NCBI GenBank assembly: GCA_045544455.1
Contig: JAZPYZ010000008.1
Location: 1-64,000, forward strand
Direction: 5' to 3'
Source: JAZPYZ01 sp045544455
GTDB lineage: Bacteria; Bacillota; Clostridia; Oscillospirales; Acutalibacteraceae
DNA length: 64,000 nucleotides
Positions 27,298 to 35,294 of this stretch are shown here, piece after piece (the first letter of the stretch is position 1; the number at the start of each line of letters is the position of its first letter). The notes under the pieces are model-generated. The model did no database searches and was not told the origin of the DNA. It saw nothing but the letters and a program-made list of their open reading frames with translations. The position numbers and the translations under genes are program-made.

Positions 27298-29169
27298 TTA
27301 CGCGTGGAGAATAGCGCAAGCAAAAGGAGGGAGGTGCAGGACGTGTTCATCGACCTGTCCGTCCCCGAGTATGGTGTCGTTGTCATCGAAATCCAGCGGC
27401 AAAACCACGTGTCGTTCTTCACTTGAAGGGTTGACCGCACAGATCAAATGACTGCCTTTGTCGGTGCGCATAAAAGCAACGGTATCGTCGGGGGAGTCCA
27501 ATGGACAAAAATCCCCTTCGCGGAGTGCCGATGCCTGTTTGCGCAATTGGCCGAGCGCTTGATGCCAGGCGAGCAGATCGGTGTTTTCCTGCCCCCAGGG
27601 GAAACAACCGCGGTTAAACGGATCGGCATACCCTTCCATGCCGACTTCGTCCCCGTAGTAGATGCAGGGAACACCCGGTAAACAAAATTGCAAAGCTGCC
27701 GCCAGTTTCATCAAACGTATGCCATGTGCCCGTTCTTCAGCAGAAAGCGTTTGTTGTGATTGCCAACGTCGGTCGCGCCGATTGGACGGTTCACCGGCTA
27801 ATGCGGTGAGTGCTCGTTCGGTATCGTGTGTGCCGATCGAGTTCATCAATAAACGAATGACCTGCGGTGGATAATGTTCCAAAATCGGCATAACGGTATT
27901 GAAAAAGTCGTCTCGTCGTGCACCGCGTACAAACGATAAGATCGCTTTGCGAAACGGATAGTTCATGACACTGTCGAGTTGTTGCCCCAACAAATATCGA
28001 CGCAGATGTCCGTAACTGCACTTGTTGCTCGCGTCTTCCCATACTTCGCCGATTACGACGGCATCGTCTTTTTCGGCTTTCACGGCGGCGCGGATACGAT
28101 CGATAAACGCGTCCGGCAGTTCGTCGGCAACGTCCAACCGCCATCCGGAAACCCCGGCTTTGAGCCAATGTCGCAAAACACCGTCTTCGCCGGTGATATA
28201 TTGCGAAAAAGACGGATCGCATTCCTGCACTTCCGGCAAGGTTAAAAATCCCCACCAAGAGGCGTATCGATGCGGCCATTGATCAAATTGATACCATGAA
28301 AAATATGGAGATTCCATCGATTCAAAAGCACCGCAGGTGTCGTACCGGTGTTCGCGGTTAAAATACCGACTATCCGCGCCGGTATGACTGAACACGCCGT
28401 CCAGTATCACGCGAATACCGCGTTTTTTCGCCGCCTTACACAAGTTTTTCAGCGATTTCTCGGTGCCCAACAACGGATCGATGTTCGTATAATCGGCGGT
28501 ATTGTATCGGTGATTGGAATGTGCTTCGAAAATGGGGTTGAGATACAAGACCGACACACCGAGCGATGCAAGGTGATCGAGACGTTGCTCGATGCCTTTT
28601 AGATCCCCTTGGAAATAATCGTTATTCCACACGCGCCCGTTGGTATCCGGTCGCCATTCGGGTTGTGCGCCCCAATCGTCACGCAGTATGCGATCGGACG
28701 GAACCCTTTTTTTGACTTCGCTCGACCGCGCAAATCGATCGGGGAAAATTTGATACATTACGCCACCGGCCATCCAATCCGGTGTTTGGAAGGTTTCTTC
28801 ATAACAGGTCAGTTGAAACCGGCCGTTTTCGTGGTCGGAATCGGTGGCTTCGCCGTTTTTAAGCGGAACCAACCATCGAGTGCCGTGATTGGTTTGTAAA
28901 CGGAACGTGTAAAAATATATACCGGCTTTTTCGGGTGTAAACGTACAATCCCACCATTCGTGATCATACCCTTCCATGCCGGCCCAAAACATCTGGTCAC
29001 ACACGTGCGGACATGCGGCGGAATACACCGTCAATTGCACACTGTTGCAACCCCACGAACGGGGGACACAGATGCGGAAAAATACCGATTTATGTTCCGC
29101 TACCGCGCCAAAGGGCGACCGGTATCGCGGATCTCGTGAACAAAATAATGCCGGTGGCAATAGCGTCAT
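27298..29169 (-). CDS. GH13 family alpha-glycosidase (neopullulanase/maltogenic amylase type)
   Basis: The 623-residue protein has an N-terminal starch-binding beta domain (about residues 1-120), a GH13 (beta/alpha)8 barrel and a C-terminal beta domain. The four conserved regions are visible: LDGVFSHTG, GWRLDVADE with the nucleophile Asp, VIGEVWED with the acid/base Glu, and SIGTHDTER with the third Asp. There is no signal peptide, so it likely acts on imported maltodextrins in the cytoplasm. The start is uncertain. The ATG at 29169 abuts the aaaagagg site, and a TTG at 29160 has better spacing. Confidence 0.9.
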   Translation of the reverse strand: MTLLPPALFCSRDPRYRSPFGAVAEHKSVFFRICVPRSWGCNSVQLTVYSAACPHVCDQMFWAGMEGYDHEWWDCTFTPEKAGIYFYTFRLQTNHGTRWLVPLKNGEATDSDHENGRFQLTCYEETFQTPDWMAGGVMYQIFPDRFARSSEVKKRVPSDRILRDDWGAQPEWRPDTNGRVWNNDYFQGDLKGIEQRLDHLASLGVSVLYLNPIFEAHSNHRYNTADYTNIDPLLGTEKSLKNLCKAAKKRGIRVILDGVFSHTGADSRYFNREHRYDTCGAFESMESPYFSWYQFDQWPHRYASWWGFLTLPEVQECDPSFSQYITGEDGVLRHWLKAGVSGWRLDVADELPDAFIDRIRAAVKAEKDDAVVIGEVWEDASNKCSYGHLRRYLLGQQLDSVMNYPFRKAILSFVRGARRDDFFNTVMPILEHYPPQVIRLLMNSIGTHDTERALTALAGEPSNRRDRRWQSQQTLSAEERAHGIRLMKLAAALQFCLPGVPCIYYGDEVGMEGYADPFNRGCFPWGQENTDLLAWHQALGQLRKQASALREGDFCPLDSPDDTVAFMRTDKGSHLICAVNPSSEERHVVLPLDFDDNDTILGDGQVDEHVLHLPPFACAILHA

Positions 29170-29194
29170 CCTCTTTTCTGTGATATACATATCT

Positions 29195-29223
29195 ATTATG
29201 TCATAAAAGTGCACATATCGCAA
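29195..29223 (-). promoter_or_regulatory. Promoter of the GH13 gene
   Basis: On the minus strand TTGCGA (29218-29223) and CATAAT (29195-29200) are 17 nt apart. Transcription from it would begin near 29188, which excludes in-frame starts further upstream. Confidence 0.5.
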
Positions 29224-29267
29224 GTTTTAATTTATTGTAAATTCCATGAAATTTAGATAGCGGATGA

Positions 29268-29296
29268 TTGCAATTTAACAAAGAATATGATACTAT
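29268..29296 (+). promoter_or_regulatory. Promoter of the YtvI-like permease gene
   Basis: TTGCAA (29268-29273) and TACTAT (29291-29296) are 17 nt apart, 31 nt upstream of the gene. Confidence 0.6.
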
Positions 29297-29327
29297 TATT
29301 TGGTAAGATTATGGATAAGGGAGTGAA

Positions 29328-30425
29328 ATGCCGATGGATATGAATGCGAAGGTGGAATCGCGCCGCCGGTTTATCATTAATTTTGCATATTTCCTGATTT
29401 TTGCCGGTATTGCGTATTTGGTGCTCCGTTATATGGCTGCTTGGATGATGCCGTTTGTATTGGCGTTTGTGGTGGCTGTGTTGTTACAACGTCCGATAAA
29501 ATGGTTGGTGAAACTGACTAAGGGCGGTAAGAAGTTCTTTTCGGTTGCACTGGTGGTGGCGATGGTTTTATTGCTCGCCGGCCTGGTGCTGTTGATCGGA
29601 TGGCGTTTAGTGATTTGGGTGACCGATTTTGTTTCGGATTCTTCCAATATTCAGATGTTGCAGTCCGGTCTGACGTCGGCGGCCGATGCGATACAGCGCG
29701 CTTTGACCAAAATCTCCCATACGTTGCCGGAGGAGGCGTTGCAATCGTTGATGACGGCGATTAATTCGGTGACCGAACGGTTGGTTTCGTTGGTGTCCAG
29801 TTTGTTTGCTTCGATTACGTCGTGGGCCTTGAACCTGACCAAACAACTCCCAATGGGGATCGTTTCGTTTATTTTCTGGATCGTAGCATCGGTATTTTGT
29901 ACTGTGGATTATGATAACATTATCGTTTTTTTTGCCCGTCAACTGCCGAAAAAAACCTGCCAACTGATTACGGTGACAAAAGAATATTGTGTCCATACGA
30001 TCTTTAAGGTGCTGCGCGCCTATTTGCTTTTGATGTTCATAACCTTTGTTGAGTTGAGCATCGGATTTACCGTGTTGGGTATTAAAAACTCCATCGTACT
30101 TGCCGCGGCAGTGGCGGTGATTGATATTTTGCCGGTTCTCGGTACCGGTACGGTGTTGATTCCGTGGTCGATTTTGTCGCTGATTTTAGGCGATTATACG
30201 ATGTTTATCGGTATAGGATTGATGTATATCATTGTTACCGTTGTGCGAAATGTGTTAGAACCGCGTTTGGTTAGTGAACAAATTGGTCTTAACCCGCTGG
30301 TAACCTTGTTCTTTATGTTTTTGGGCTTGCGGTCGATCGGTGTGTTGGGCATGTTCATATTCCCGATTATCGTAATGGTGCTGAAGAAACTGCAAGATGC
30401 CGGATATATCCGGTTGTGGAAATAA
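29328..30425 (+). CDS. ytvI: AI-2E family permease, YtvI-like
   Basis: The 365-residue protein has paired N-terminal membrane helices, a central amphipathic region at about residues 100-160, and a C-terminal bundle. VLGIKNSIVLAAAVAVIDILPVLGTGTVLIPW is the AI-2E/PerM hallmark, and I quote it in parts: LAAAVAVIDILPVLG and EPRLVSEQIGLNPLVTL. The sporulation protein YtvI belongs to this group. I am fairly sure of the superfamily and less sure of the YtvI subgroup. Alternative starts at 29334 or 29340 are possible after the aagggag site. Confidence 0.85.
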   Translation: MPMDMNAKVESRRRFIINFAYFLIFAGIAYLVLRYMAAWMMPFVLAFVVAVLLQRPIKWLVKLTKGGKKFFSVALVVAMVLLLAGLVLLIGWRLVIWVTDFVSDSSNIQMLQSGLTSAADAIQRALTKISHTLPEEALQSLMTAINSVTERLVSLVSSLFASITSWALNLTKQLPMGIVSFIFWIVASVFCTVDYDNIIVFFARQLPKKTCQLITVTKEYCVHTIFKVLRAYLLLMFITFVELSIGFTVLGIKNSIVLAAAVAVIDILPVLGTGTVLIPWSILSLILGDYTMFIGIGLMYIIVTVVRNVLEPRLVSEQIGLNPLVTLFFMFLGLRSIGVLGMFIFPIIVMVLKKLQDAGYIRLWK

Positions 30426-30438
30426 ACAATTAGATAAA

Positions 30439-30472
30439 TCAAAAACGCCGTGCTGTTGCGCGGCGTTTTTTG
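30439..30472. terminator. Terminator between ytvI and tlyA
   Basis: The near-perfect hairpin aaaacgccgtgc / gcgcggcgtttt with a 4-nt loop has A and T runs on its sides. It lies between convergent genes. Confidence 0.85.
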
Positions 30473-30473
30473 G

Positions 30474-31277
30474 TTACTTATTATCATCCGGTTGTAAAGC
30501 GGCTGTTTTGTGTGCCAAAGATATCATGGCCTCATCCGATAATTGCGGTGTGCGAACAAAATGTGCCAGGTATTCCACGTTTCCGTTGGTACCGTGAATC
30601 GGGGATATCGACATATCCTTCAGGTACAAATGATTTTCCGCCGCGCCGGCACAGATCGATAAAAACAAGTCCGGTAAAATTGACGGATCACGCAGAATGC
30701 CATTTTTACCGAGTGCTTTTTTGGGCGCTTCGAACTGTGGTTTGATCAGACAAACGCAATCGCCGTCAGCCGACAAAATGCGATCTACCGCCGGAAAAAT
30801 TTTAGTCAGCGAGATAAAGGAAACGTCCATGGTAACCATGTCGCAAACGGCTTGCAGTTGTTCGGCGGTCAGGTTGCGTGCGTTGGTGCGTTCTAACACC
30901 GTTACGCGTTCGTCACTGCGCAATTCCCATTCTAAGATACCGTATGCCACATCGACGGCGAATACGCGCTTGGCGCCGTTTTGCAATAGGCAATCGGTAA
31001 AACCGCCGTTGCTCGCGCCAATATCGCACACAATTTTATCGCGCGGATCGGCGTCAAATACCGACAAGGCTTTTTCGAGTTTATATCCGGATCGACTGGC
31101 GTACTTTTTCGCTTTTTCGCGTAAGGTCAGCACTGTATCTTCCGAGACCGGCATGCCGGGTTTATCGGCCGGTGTTTCGCCAATCCACACACGACCTGCC
31201 ATGATGACGCCAATTGCTTCTTGATCGGTCAGTTGAAATTGCTTGGCTACTAATTCCGACAAATGTATGGTTGCCAA
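30474..31277 (-). CDS. tlyA: TlyA family rRNA 2'-O-methyltransferase (hemolysin A family)
   Basis: The 267-residue protein has an N-terminal S4 RNA-binding domain (residues 1-60) and an FtsJ-type Rossmann methyltransferase. The SAM motif is CDIGASNGGFTDCLL. MDVSFISLTKI and KPQFEA are typical of TlyA. Relatives methylate cytidines in 16S and 23S rRNA. The hemolysin name is historical. The TATT-rich leader contains an aaaggatg site. Confidence 0.92.
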   Translation of the reverse strand: MATIHLSELVAKQFQLTDQEAIGVIMAGRVWIGETPADKPGMPVSEDTVLTLREKAKKYASRSGYKLEKALSVFDADPRDKIVCDIGASNGGFTDCLLQNGAKRVFAVDVAYGILEWELRSDERVTVLERTNARNLTAEQLQAVCDMVTMDVSFISLTKIFPAVDRILSADGDCVCLIKPQFEAPKKALGKNGILRDPSILPDLFLSICAGAAENHLYLKDMSISPIHGTNGNVEYLAHFVRTPQLSDEAMISLAHKTAALQPDDNK

Positions 31278-31300
31278 CGTTATTCACATCCTTTTCTTAG

Positions 31301-31329
31301 ATTGTAGGGGGTTTGCAAAAAAATGTCAA
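31301..31329 (-). promoter_or_regulatory. Promoter of tlyA
   Basis: On the minus strand a perfect TTGACA (31324-31329) and TACAAT (31301-31306) are 17 nt apart. Confidence 0.78.
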
Positions 31330-31336
31330 TAAAAAA

Positions 31337-31365
31337 TGGACTTTTTTCGCCATTCATGATAGGAT
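31337..31365 (+). promoter_or_regulatory. Possible promoter of the CDF transporter gene
   Basis: TGGACT (31337-31342) and TAGGAT (31360-31365) have a 17-nt spacer, and the element lies back to back with the tlyA promoter. The match is moderate. Confidence 0.4.
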
Positions 31366-31428
31366 AAAGGAAATTAGATGGGACGCTTTAAATGGTATAG
31401 CGCGATAGATGGCGAGGAGAGAATCGTT

Positions 31429-32592
31429 ATGGGACAATTGTTAATTCGTTGGTTTATCAAACAACCGGATACACCGCTACAACCCGATACACGTACCGCG
31501 TATGGCAAACTTGCGGGTGCGGCCGGATTGGTAGCCAATATATTGTTATTTGCGGCTAAGGTGTTGGCCGGTGTGTTAACCGGCAGTTTGTCGGTTGTCG
31601 CGGATGCGTTTAACAATCTGTCGGATGCCGGTTCGTCGATCGTGACGTTGGTAGGGTTCCGGCTTTCGTCGGCGCCGCCGGATAAAGAACATCCTTTTGG
31701 ACATGGGCGGATGGAATATCTGTCGACTTTGTTAGTGGCGGTATTGATTATTTTGGCCGGTGTCGAATTGGCGTCTGCATCGATCGAAAAAATCACCGAT
31801 CCGTCCCTGCCGGTGTTCAATCCCGTTTCGTTGATCATTTTGGTGGTGTCGATTGCGGCGAAATTGTGGATGGCGTTGTTTTATCGGCATATCGGGCGGC
31901 TGATCCAATCGGATACGCTGAAAGCGGCGATGACCGATAGTCGCAACGACGTGATCTGCACCGCGATCGTGCTGGTTGGTTTGGTCGTTGGTGCGGTATG
32001 GCAAGTGGCAGTAGATGGCTATATCGGTATGGCGATTGCACTGTTTGTTATTTGGTCGGGTATCGATGTGCTGCGGCAAACCGTTTCGCTGTTGATCGGG
32101 CAAGCGCCCGATCCGGAACTGGTGAAAGGTATCAAGGAAACGGTGCTCGGTTACAATGGTGTGGTGGGGATTCACGATATGATGATCCACAACTATGGGC
32201 CCGGTCGGTGTATTGTTTCGCTTCATGCAGAAGTGCCGTGCCGGGAAGATATCATGAAAAGTCATGAGATCATTGATCAGATCGAACGGGAATTGATGGA
32301 CAAATATCACGTAGTCTCGTGTATTCACATGGATCCCATCGATACGGATGATGAGCGCATCGGCGATTTACAGATGCTCGCGCAAACGGTGTTACAGGAT
32401 ATTGACGAACATCTGCAGCTACATGATTTTCGCGTGGTGTTTGGCGAAAGTCACACGAATTTGATCTTTGATGTAGCGGTGCCGCTTGGGCACAAAGCGA
32501 CGGTCGGGTTAGCAGACGAAATGCAACGTCGCATTCATATGGTGAACGAAAAATTATTCACCGTTATTACGGTGGAACACAGTTATATTTAG
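31429..32592 (+). CDS. Cation diffusion facilitator (CDF) family metal transporter
   Basis: The 387-residue protein has six membrane helices and a cytoplasmic C-terminal domain. Metal-site residues of the family are visible in DAFNNLSD (helix 2) and DSRNDV (helix 5), with the conserved KEHPFGHGRMEYLS loop. CDF proteins export Zn2+, Fe2+, Mn2+ or similar ions in exchange for protons, and the specific metal cannot be told. The C-terminal part is longer than the minimum, with a His-rich end. The ATG at 31429 follows a gaggagag site. Confidence 0.93.
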   Translation: MGQLLIRWFIKQPDTPLQPDTRTAYGKLAGAAGLVANILLFAAKVLAGVLTGSLSVVADAFNNLSDAGSSIVTLVGFRLSSAPPDKEHPFGHGRMEYLSTLLVAVLIILAGVELASASIEKITDPSLPVFNPVSLIILVVSIAAKLWMALFYRHIGRLIQSDTLKAAMTDSRNDVICTAIVLVGLVVGAVWQVAVDGYIGMAIALFVIWSGIDVLRQTVSLLIGQAPDPELVKGIKETVLGYNGVVGIHDMMIHNYGPGRCIVSLHAEVPCREDIMKSHEIIDQIERELMDKYHVVSCIHMDPIDTDDERIGDLQMLAQTVLQDIDEHLQLHDFRVVFGESHTNLIFDVAVPLGHKATVGLADEMQRRIHMVNEKLFTVITVEHSYI

Positions 32593-32601
32593 GAGACAAC
32601 C

Positions 32602-33459
32602 ATGGCTTTGTTTGCAGTTTATAACGGATTTTGGAATAGCGAACCGCCCGAAACGGTTAGGATGTTAGAACGCGCGGCGCAACGCCTCGGTGAAACGCTG
32701 ACACCTGTCGCGAACACGGCGTGGTCGGTATGTGTGGACAAAGCACCGCGGGTAGCCGGTGTAAAACCCGGCGATACGGTGTTGTTTTTTGATAAAGACG
32801 TGCGGCTGGCAAAAGCGTTGGAACAGATGGGCGTTCGGGTGTTTAATTCGGCAGATGCGATCGCGGTGTGTGACGATAAAGCGGCGACGCATTTGGCGCT
32901 TGCGACGGCAGGGTTTCCGCAACCGCGCACCTGGATTGCGCCAATGGCCTATGCCGCTATTGATACGCGAATTGCACCGTTTTTGGATTGTGCCGAGGAC
33001 GATCTCGGTTATCCGATGGTGGTCAAAGAATGTTACGGCTCGCTTGGTAACCAGGTGTATTTGGCGCGCGATCGTGCCGAACTCAAATGCTTGGCTTTGT
33101 CGATGAAAGAACGCGCCTTTTTGTTGCAAGAATATATCGAGACCGGCCGCCAAGATAAACGCCTGTATGTGGTTGGCGATCGAGTAGTGGCTGCGATGCG
33201 TCGGCATTCGAATTGCGATTTTCGCGCCAATATCGGGCAAGGGGGACATGGGGAAACCTATCTCCCGACCGAACAAGAAACTGACTTAGCGTTGGCGTGT
33301 TGCAAGCATCTGGGACTATGGTTTGGCGGAGTGGATCTGCTGAACGATCAAAACGGTAACACGGTGATATGCGAGGTGAATTCGAACGCGCAAACGGTTG
33401 CCATTTCGCGGGTGACCGGTGTGGACGTAGCCGGCGAAATCGTGAAAGCGGTACTGTGA
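32602..33459 (+). CDS. RimK-like ATP-grasp ligase
   Basis: The 285-residue protein has the ATP-grasp layout of RimK/LysX. A pre-grasp N-terminus holds a substrate loop (NSADAIAVCDDKAATHLAL). The central grasp has YPMVVKECYGSLGNQVYL, FLLQEYIE and the GGVDLL...CEVNSN metal/ATP site near the C-terminus. Such enzymes ligate amino acids such as glutamate to proteins, peptides or cofactors. The substrate is unknown. The gene starts 9 nt after the CDF stop with an aggagac site, so the two form an operon. Confidence 0.88.
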   Translation: MALFAVYNGFWNSEPPETVRMLERAAQRLGETLTPVANTAWSVCVDKAPRVAGVKPGDTVLFFDKDVRLAKALEQMGVRVFNSADAIAVCDDKAATHLALATAGFPQPRTWIAPMAYAAIDTRIAPFLDCAEDDLGYPMVVKECYGSLGNQVYLARDRAELKCLALSMKERAFLLQEYIETGRQDKRLYVVGDRVVAAMRRHSNCDFRANIGQGGHGETYLPTEQETDLALACCKHLGLWFGGVDLLNDQNGNTVICEVNSNAQTVAISRVTGVDVAGEIVKAVL

Positions 33460-33480
33460 AAAATCTTTAAATATGGGAGT

Positions 33481-33517
33481 GAAAAGCGGCTTTTTCGATG
33501 AAAAAGTCGCTTTTTTG
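33481..33517 (+). terminator. Terminator after the CDF/ATP-grasp operon
   Basis: The stem aaaagcggcttttt / gaaaaagtcgctttt with one G-T pair is followed by a T-run. Confidence 0.8.
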
Positions 33518-33557
33518 CATAAAAAACACTTTGTTTCATTGTTGAACCGAACAAAAT

Positions 33558-33571
33558 TGAACAAATGTTCG
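33558..33571. promoter_or_regulatory. SOS (LexA) box-like site 1
   Basis: TGAACAAATGTTCG differs from the Bacillus LexA consensus CGAACRNRYGTTCG only at the first base and has perfect GAAC/GTTC half sites. It lies upstream of the -35 element at 33590. Confidence 0.7.
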
Positions 33572-33589
33572 AAAATTTTCAAAAACCCC

Positions 33590-33617
33590 TTGATTTTTGA
33601 AAAAAGTGCGGTATAAT
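33590..33617 (+). promoter_or_regulatory. Promoter of the SOS-box membrane protein gene
   Basis: TTGATT (33590-33595) and a perfect TATAAT (33612-33617) are separated by 16 nt. LexA-like boxes lie on both sides. Confidence 0.72.
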
Positions 33618-33624
33618 GAACATA

Positions 33625-33651
33625 CAAACAAACGTTCGAAACAATTGTTCG
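33625..33651. promoter_or_regulatory. Tandem SOS (LexA) box-like sites 2 and 3
   Basis: Site 2 (33625-33638, CAAACAAACGTTCG) has one mismatch to CGAACRNRYGTTCG. Site 3 (33638-33651, GAAACAATTGTTCG) has weaker left-half agreement. They begin 8 nt after the -10 box, over the expected transcription start, where a repressor would block initiation. Confidence 0.65.
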
Positions 33652-33672
33652 ATCGGAAGAGAGGGCTTCGAT

Positions 33673-34035
33673 ATGATCTGGAATTTGCTAAATGTTGTGT
33701 GGATGGGCGTATTAACGTTGGTGATGGCGCGTCGTGCGAAATTTGCGACCGGACAGCGGATGATGTATATTCTGTTGGCGATGTGCATTATGGAGATCAT
33801 GATGGTGGACGTGTTGACACCTATGTTGGCGCCGGCGCTGACGGCGTTGTTGTTTGCGGCGCGGTTGGCGGTAACGGGGTGTTGCGTTGGCCAACTTAGA
33901 CGGGAAGCGGCGTATATGAAACGTCGTGCGAGACTGCGTCGATTGGCTCGCGAAGCTGAAAATTACGGATTGGTTATTCCGATGTTTGCGAATACGGCAA
34001 AAACGAGCGAAAAAGCGCATCAAATTGCCGGATAA
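33673..34035 (+). CDS. Unknown small membrane protein, probably DNA-damage regulated
   Basis: I do not recognise this 120-residue protein. It has three hydrophobic segments (about residues 3-18, 30-47 and 50-72), followed by an extremely basic stretch (RREAAYMKRRARLRRLARE, about 75-95) and a short polar tail. The ATG at 33673 follows an agaggg site. SOS-box-like operators flank its promoter, and ruvC-ruvA-ruvB follow. Small SOS-induced membrane proteins in other bacteria (YneA, SidA type) inhibit division, so that role is an attractive inference, but no sequence similarity is visible to me. Confidence 0.72.
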   Translation: MIWNLLNVVWMGVLTLVMARRAKFATGQRMMYILLAMCIMEIMMVDVLTPMLAPALTALLFAARLAVTGCCVGQLRREAAYMKRRARLRRLAREAENYGLVIPMFANTAKTSEKAHQIAG

Positions 34036-34060
34036 AACGCGTTTTTTACGCAAAAATAGG

Positions 34061-34089
34061 TTGCTCTGCGTCATAAGATATGGTATAAT
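34061..34089 (+). promoter_or_regulatory. Promoter of ruvCAB
   Basis: TTGCTC (34061-34066) and a perfect TATAAT (34084-34089) are 17 nt apart. Confidence 0.75.
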
Positions 34090-34116
34090 ATGCAATAATG
34101 CGTATTATGCCATATT
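34087..34116. promoter_or_regulatory. Imperfect 30-bp palindrome at the ruvC transcription start
   Basis: AATATGCAATAAT (34087-34099) and ATTATGCCATATT (34104-34116) pair at 11 of 13 positions around a 4-nt centre. It overlaps the -10 box and expected start point, so it could be an operator or a 5' RNA hairpin. It is not a LexA box. Confidence 0.45.
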
Positions 34117-34148
34117 TTGTTTTGCAACCGATCGAAAGGAGAATTCAC

Positions 34149-34652
34149 ATGGTTATTTTGGGAATCGATCCCGGCTATGCGATCATCGGTTGGGGTTGCG
34201 TACGGTATGAACGCGCGCGATTTACGCCGTTAGCATTTGGTGCGATCACCACGGCGGCCGGTATTCCGTTTGTGCAACGGCTCGAACAGATCGATGCCGG
34301 TATGCGGGCTCTGTTGGAAAAAGAAAAGCCGGATGCGATGGCGATTGAGAAATTGTATTTCAAAAACAACCAGAAAACCGCGATTGAAGTCGCGGAGGCG
34401 CGCGGTGTGATCTTGTTAGCGGCGCAACATTATGAAGTTCCGATTTACGAATATACGCCGTTACAGGTGAAAAGTGCGGTGACTGGTTATGGGAAAGCAG
34501 AAAAACCGCAGGTGATGGAAATGACAAGACGGTTGCTTCGTTTGAACGAGGTGCCTAAACCGGATGATACGGCGGATGCGTTGGCTATTTGTATCTGTCA
34601 CGGGCAGATGGGCGGTACGGCGTTGAAACGTCAGATCATCGGCAATCGATAA
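34149..34652 (+). CDS. ruvC: RuvC, Holliday junction resolvase
   Basis: The 167-residue endonuclease has its acidic catalytic residues in GIDPGYAIIGWG, AIEKLYFKNNQKTA and DDTADALAIC. It cuts Holliday junctions symmetrically, guided by RuvAB. The ATG at 34149 follows an aaaggag site, and upstream in-frame ATGs lie at the transcription start. RuvA begins 24 nt later. Confidence 0.96.
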   Translation: MVILGIDPGYAIIGWGCVRYERARFTPLAFGAITTAAGIPFVQRLEQIDAGMRALLEKEKPDAMAIEKLYFKNNQKTAIEVAEARGVILLAAQHYEVPIYEYTPLQVKSAVTGYGKAEKPQVMEMTRRLLRLNEVPKPDDTADALAICICHGQMGGTALKRQIIGNR

Positions 34653-34675
34653 ATACCACGATGGGGGGAACAACT

Positions 34676-35278
34676 ATGTTGTACAGTCTTCGCGGAGAAT
34701 TGATACATGTGGAACCGCGTATGGCGGTGATCAGTTGCGGCGGCGTTGGGTTTCGATGTCAAATCACCATGAACACCGCGCGGCAGTTGCCGTCTCTCGG
34801 ATGCGAGGCGATGTTATACACGATGATGAACGTGCGAGAAGATGCGATCGAATTGTTCGGCTTTGCGGATCAAGGGGAACTCAACTGTTTCAAACAATTG
34901 ATCTCGATTTCGGGTGTCGGCCCCAAGGCGGCGAATGCGATTTTATCGGAATTCTCACCCGAAAAAGTGGCGCTCGCGGTAGCGGGCGGCGACTTTAAGA
35001 GTTTGACTCGCGCGCAAGGCGTCGGTCCTAAACTGGCTCAACGTATTGTGTTGGAAATGAAAGATAAGGTCGGTGCCTTGACCACCGGTAACGAGTCGAT
35101 GGATTTGACCGGTGGTGTGGTGTCGGCATCGGGTAACGCCGCGCAGGCGGTGGATGCTTTAACCGTGTTAGGATTCACGGCCGGTGAAGCATCGATGGCG
35201 GTCGGTAAATTGGATGCCGGTATGCCGGTTGAAACGATGGTGCGTGAAGCGCTGAAATTGTTAGCGAGATCGAAATAA
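34676..35278 (+). CDS. ruvA: RuvA, Holliday junction-binding subunit
   Basis: The 200-residue protein has the N-terminal OB domain (MLYSLRGELIHVEP), tandem helix-hairpin-helix motifs (ISGVGPKAANAIL, AQGVGPKLAQRIV) and the C-terminal RuvB-contact domain (AAQAVDALTVLGF). The start is set by a tggggggaac box. It is followed by ruvB after 16 nt. Confidence 0.96.
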   Translation: MLYSLRGELIHVEPRMAVISCGGVGFRCQITMNTARQLPSLGCEAMLYTMMNVREDAIELFGFADQGELNCFKQLISISGVGPKAANAILSEFSPEKVALAVAGGDFKSLTRAQGVGPKLAQRIVLEMKDKVGALTTGNESMDLTGGVVSASGNAAQAVDALTVLGFTAGEASMAVGKLDAGMPVETMVREALKLLARSK

Positions 35279-35294
35279 AGGAGGGTGACGGCCC

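Noticed and set aside
30697..31224. A 175-codon open frame opposite tlyA
   Set aside because: It is fully contained in tlyA on the other strand, with no ribosome binding site and no recognisable domain.
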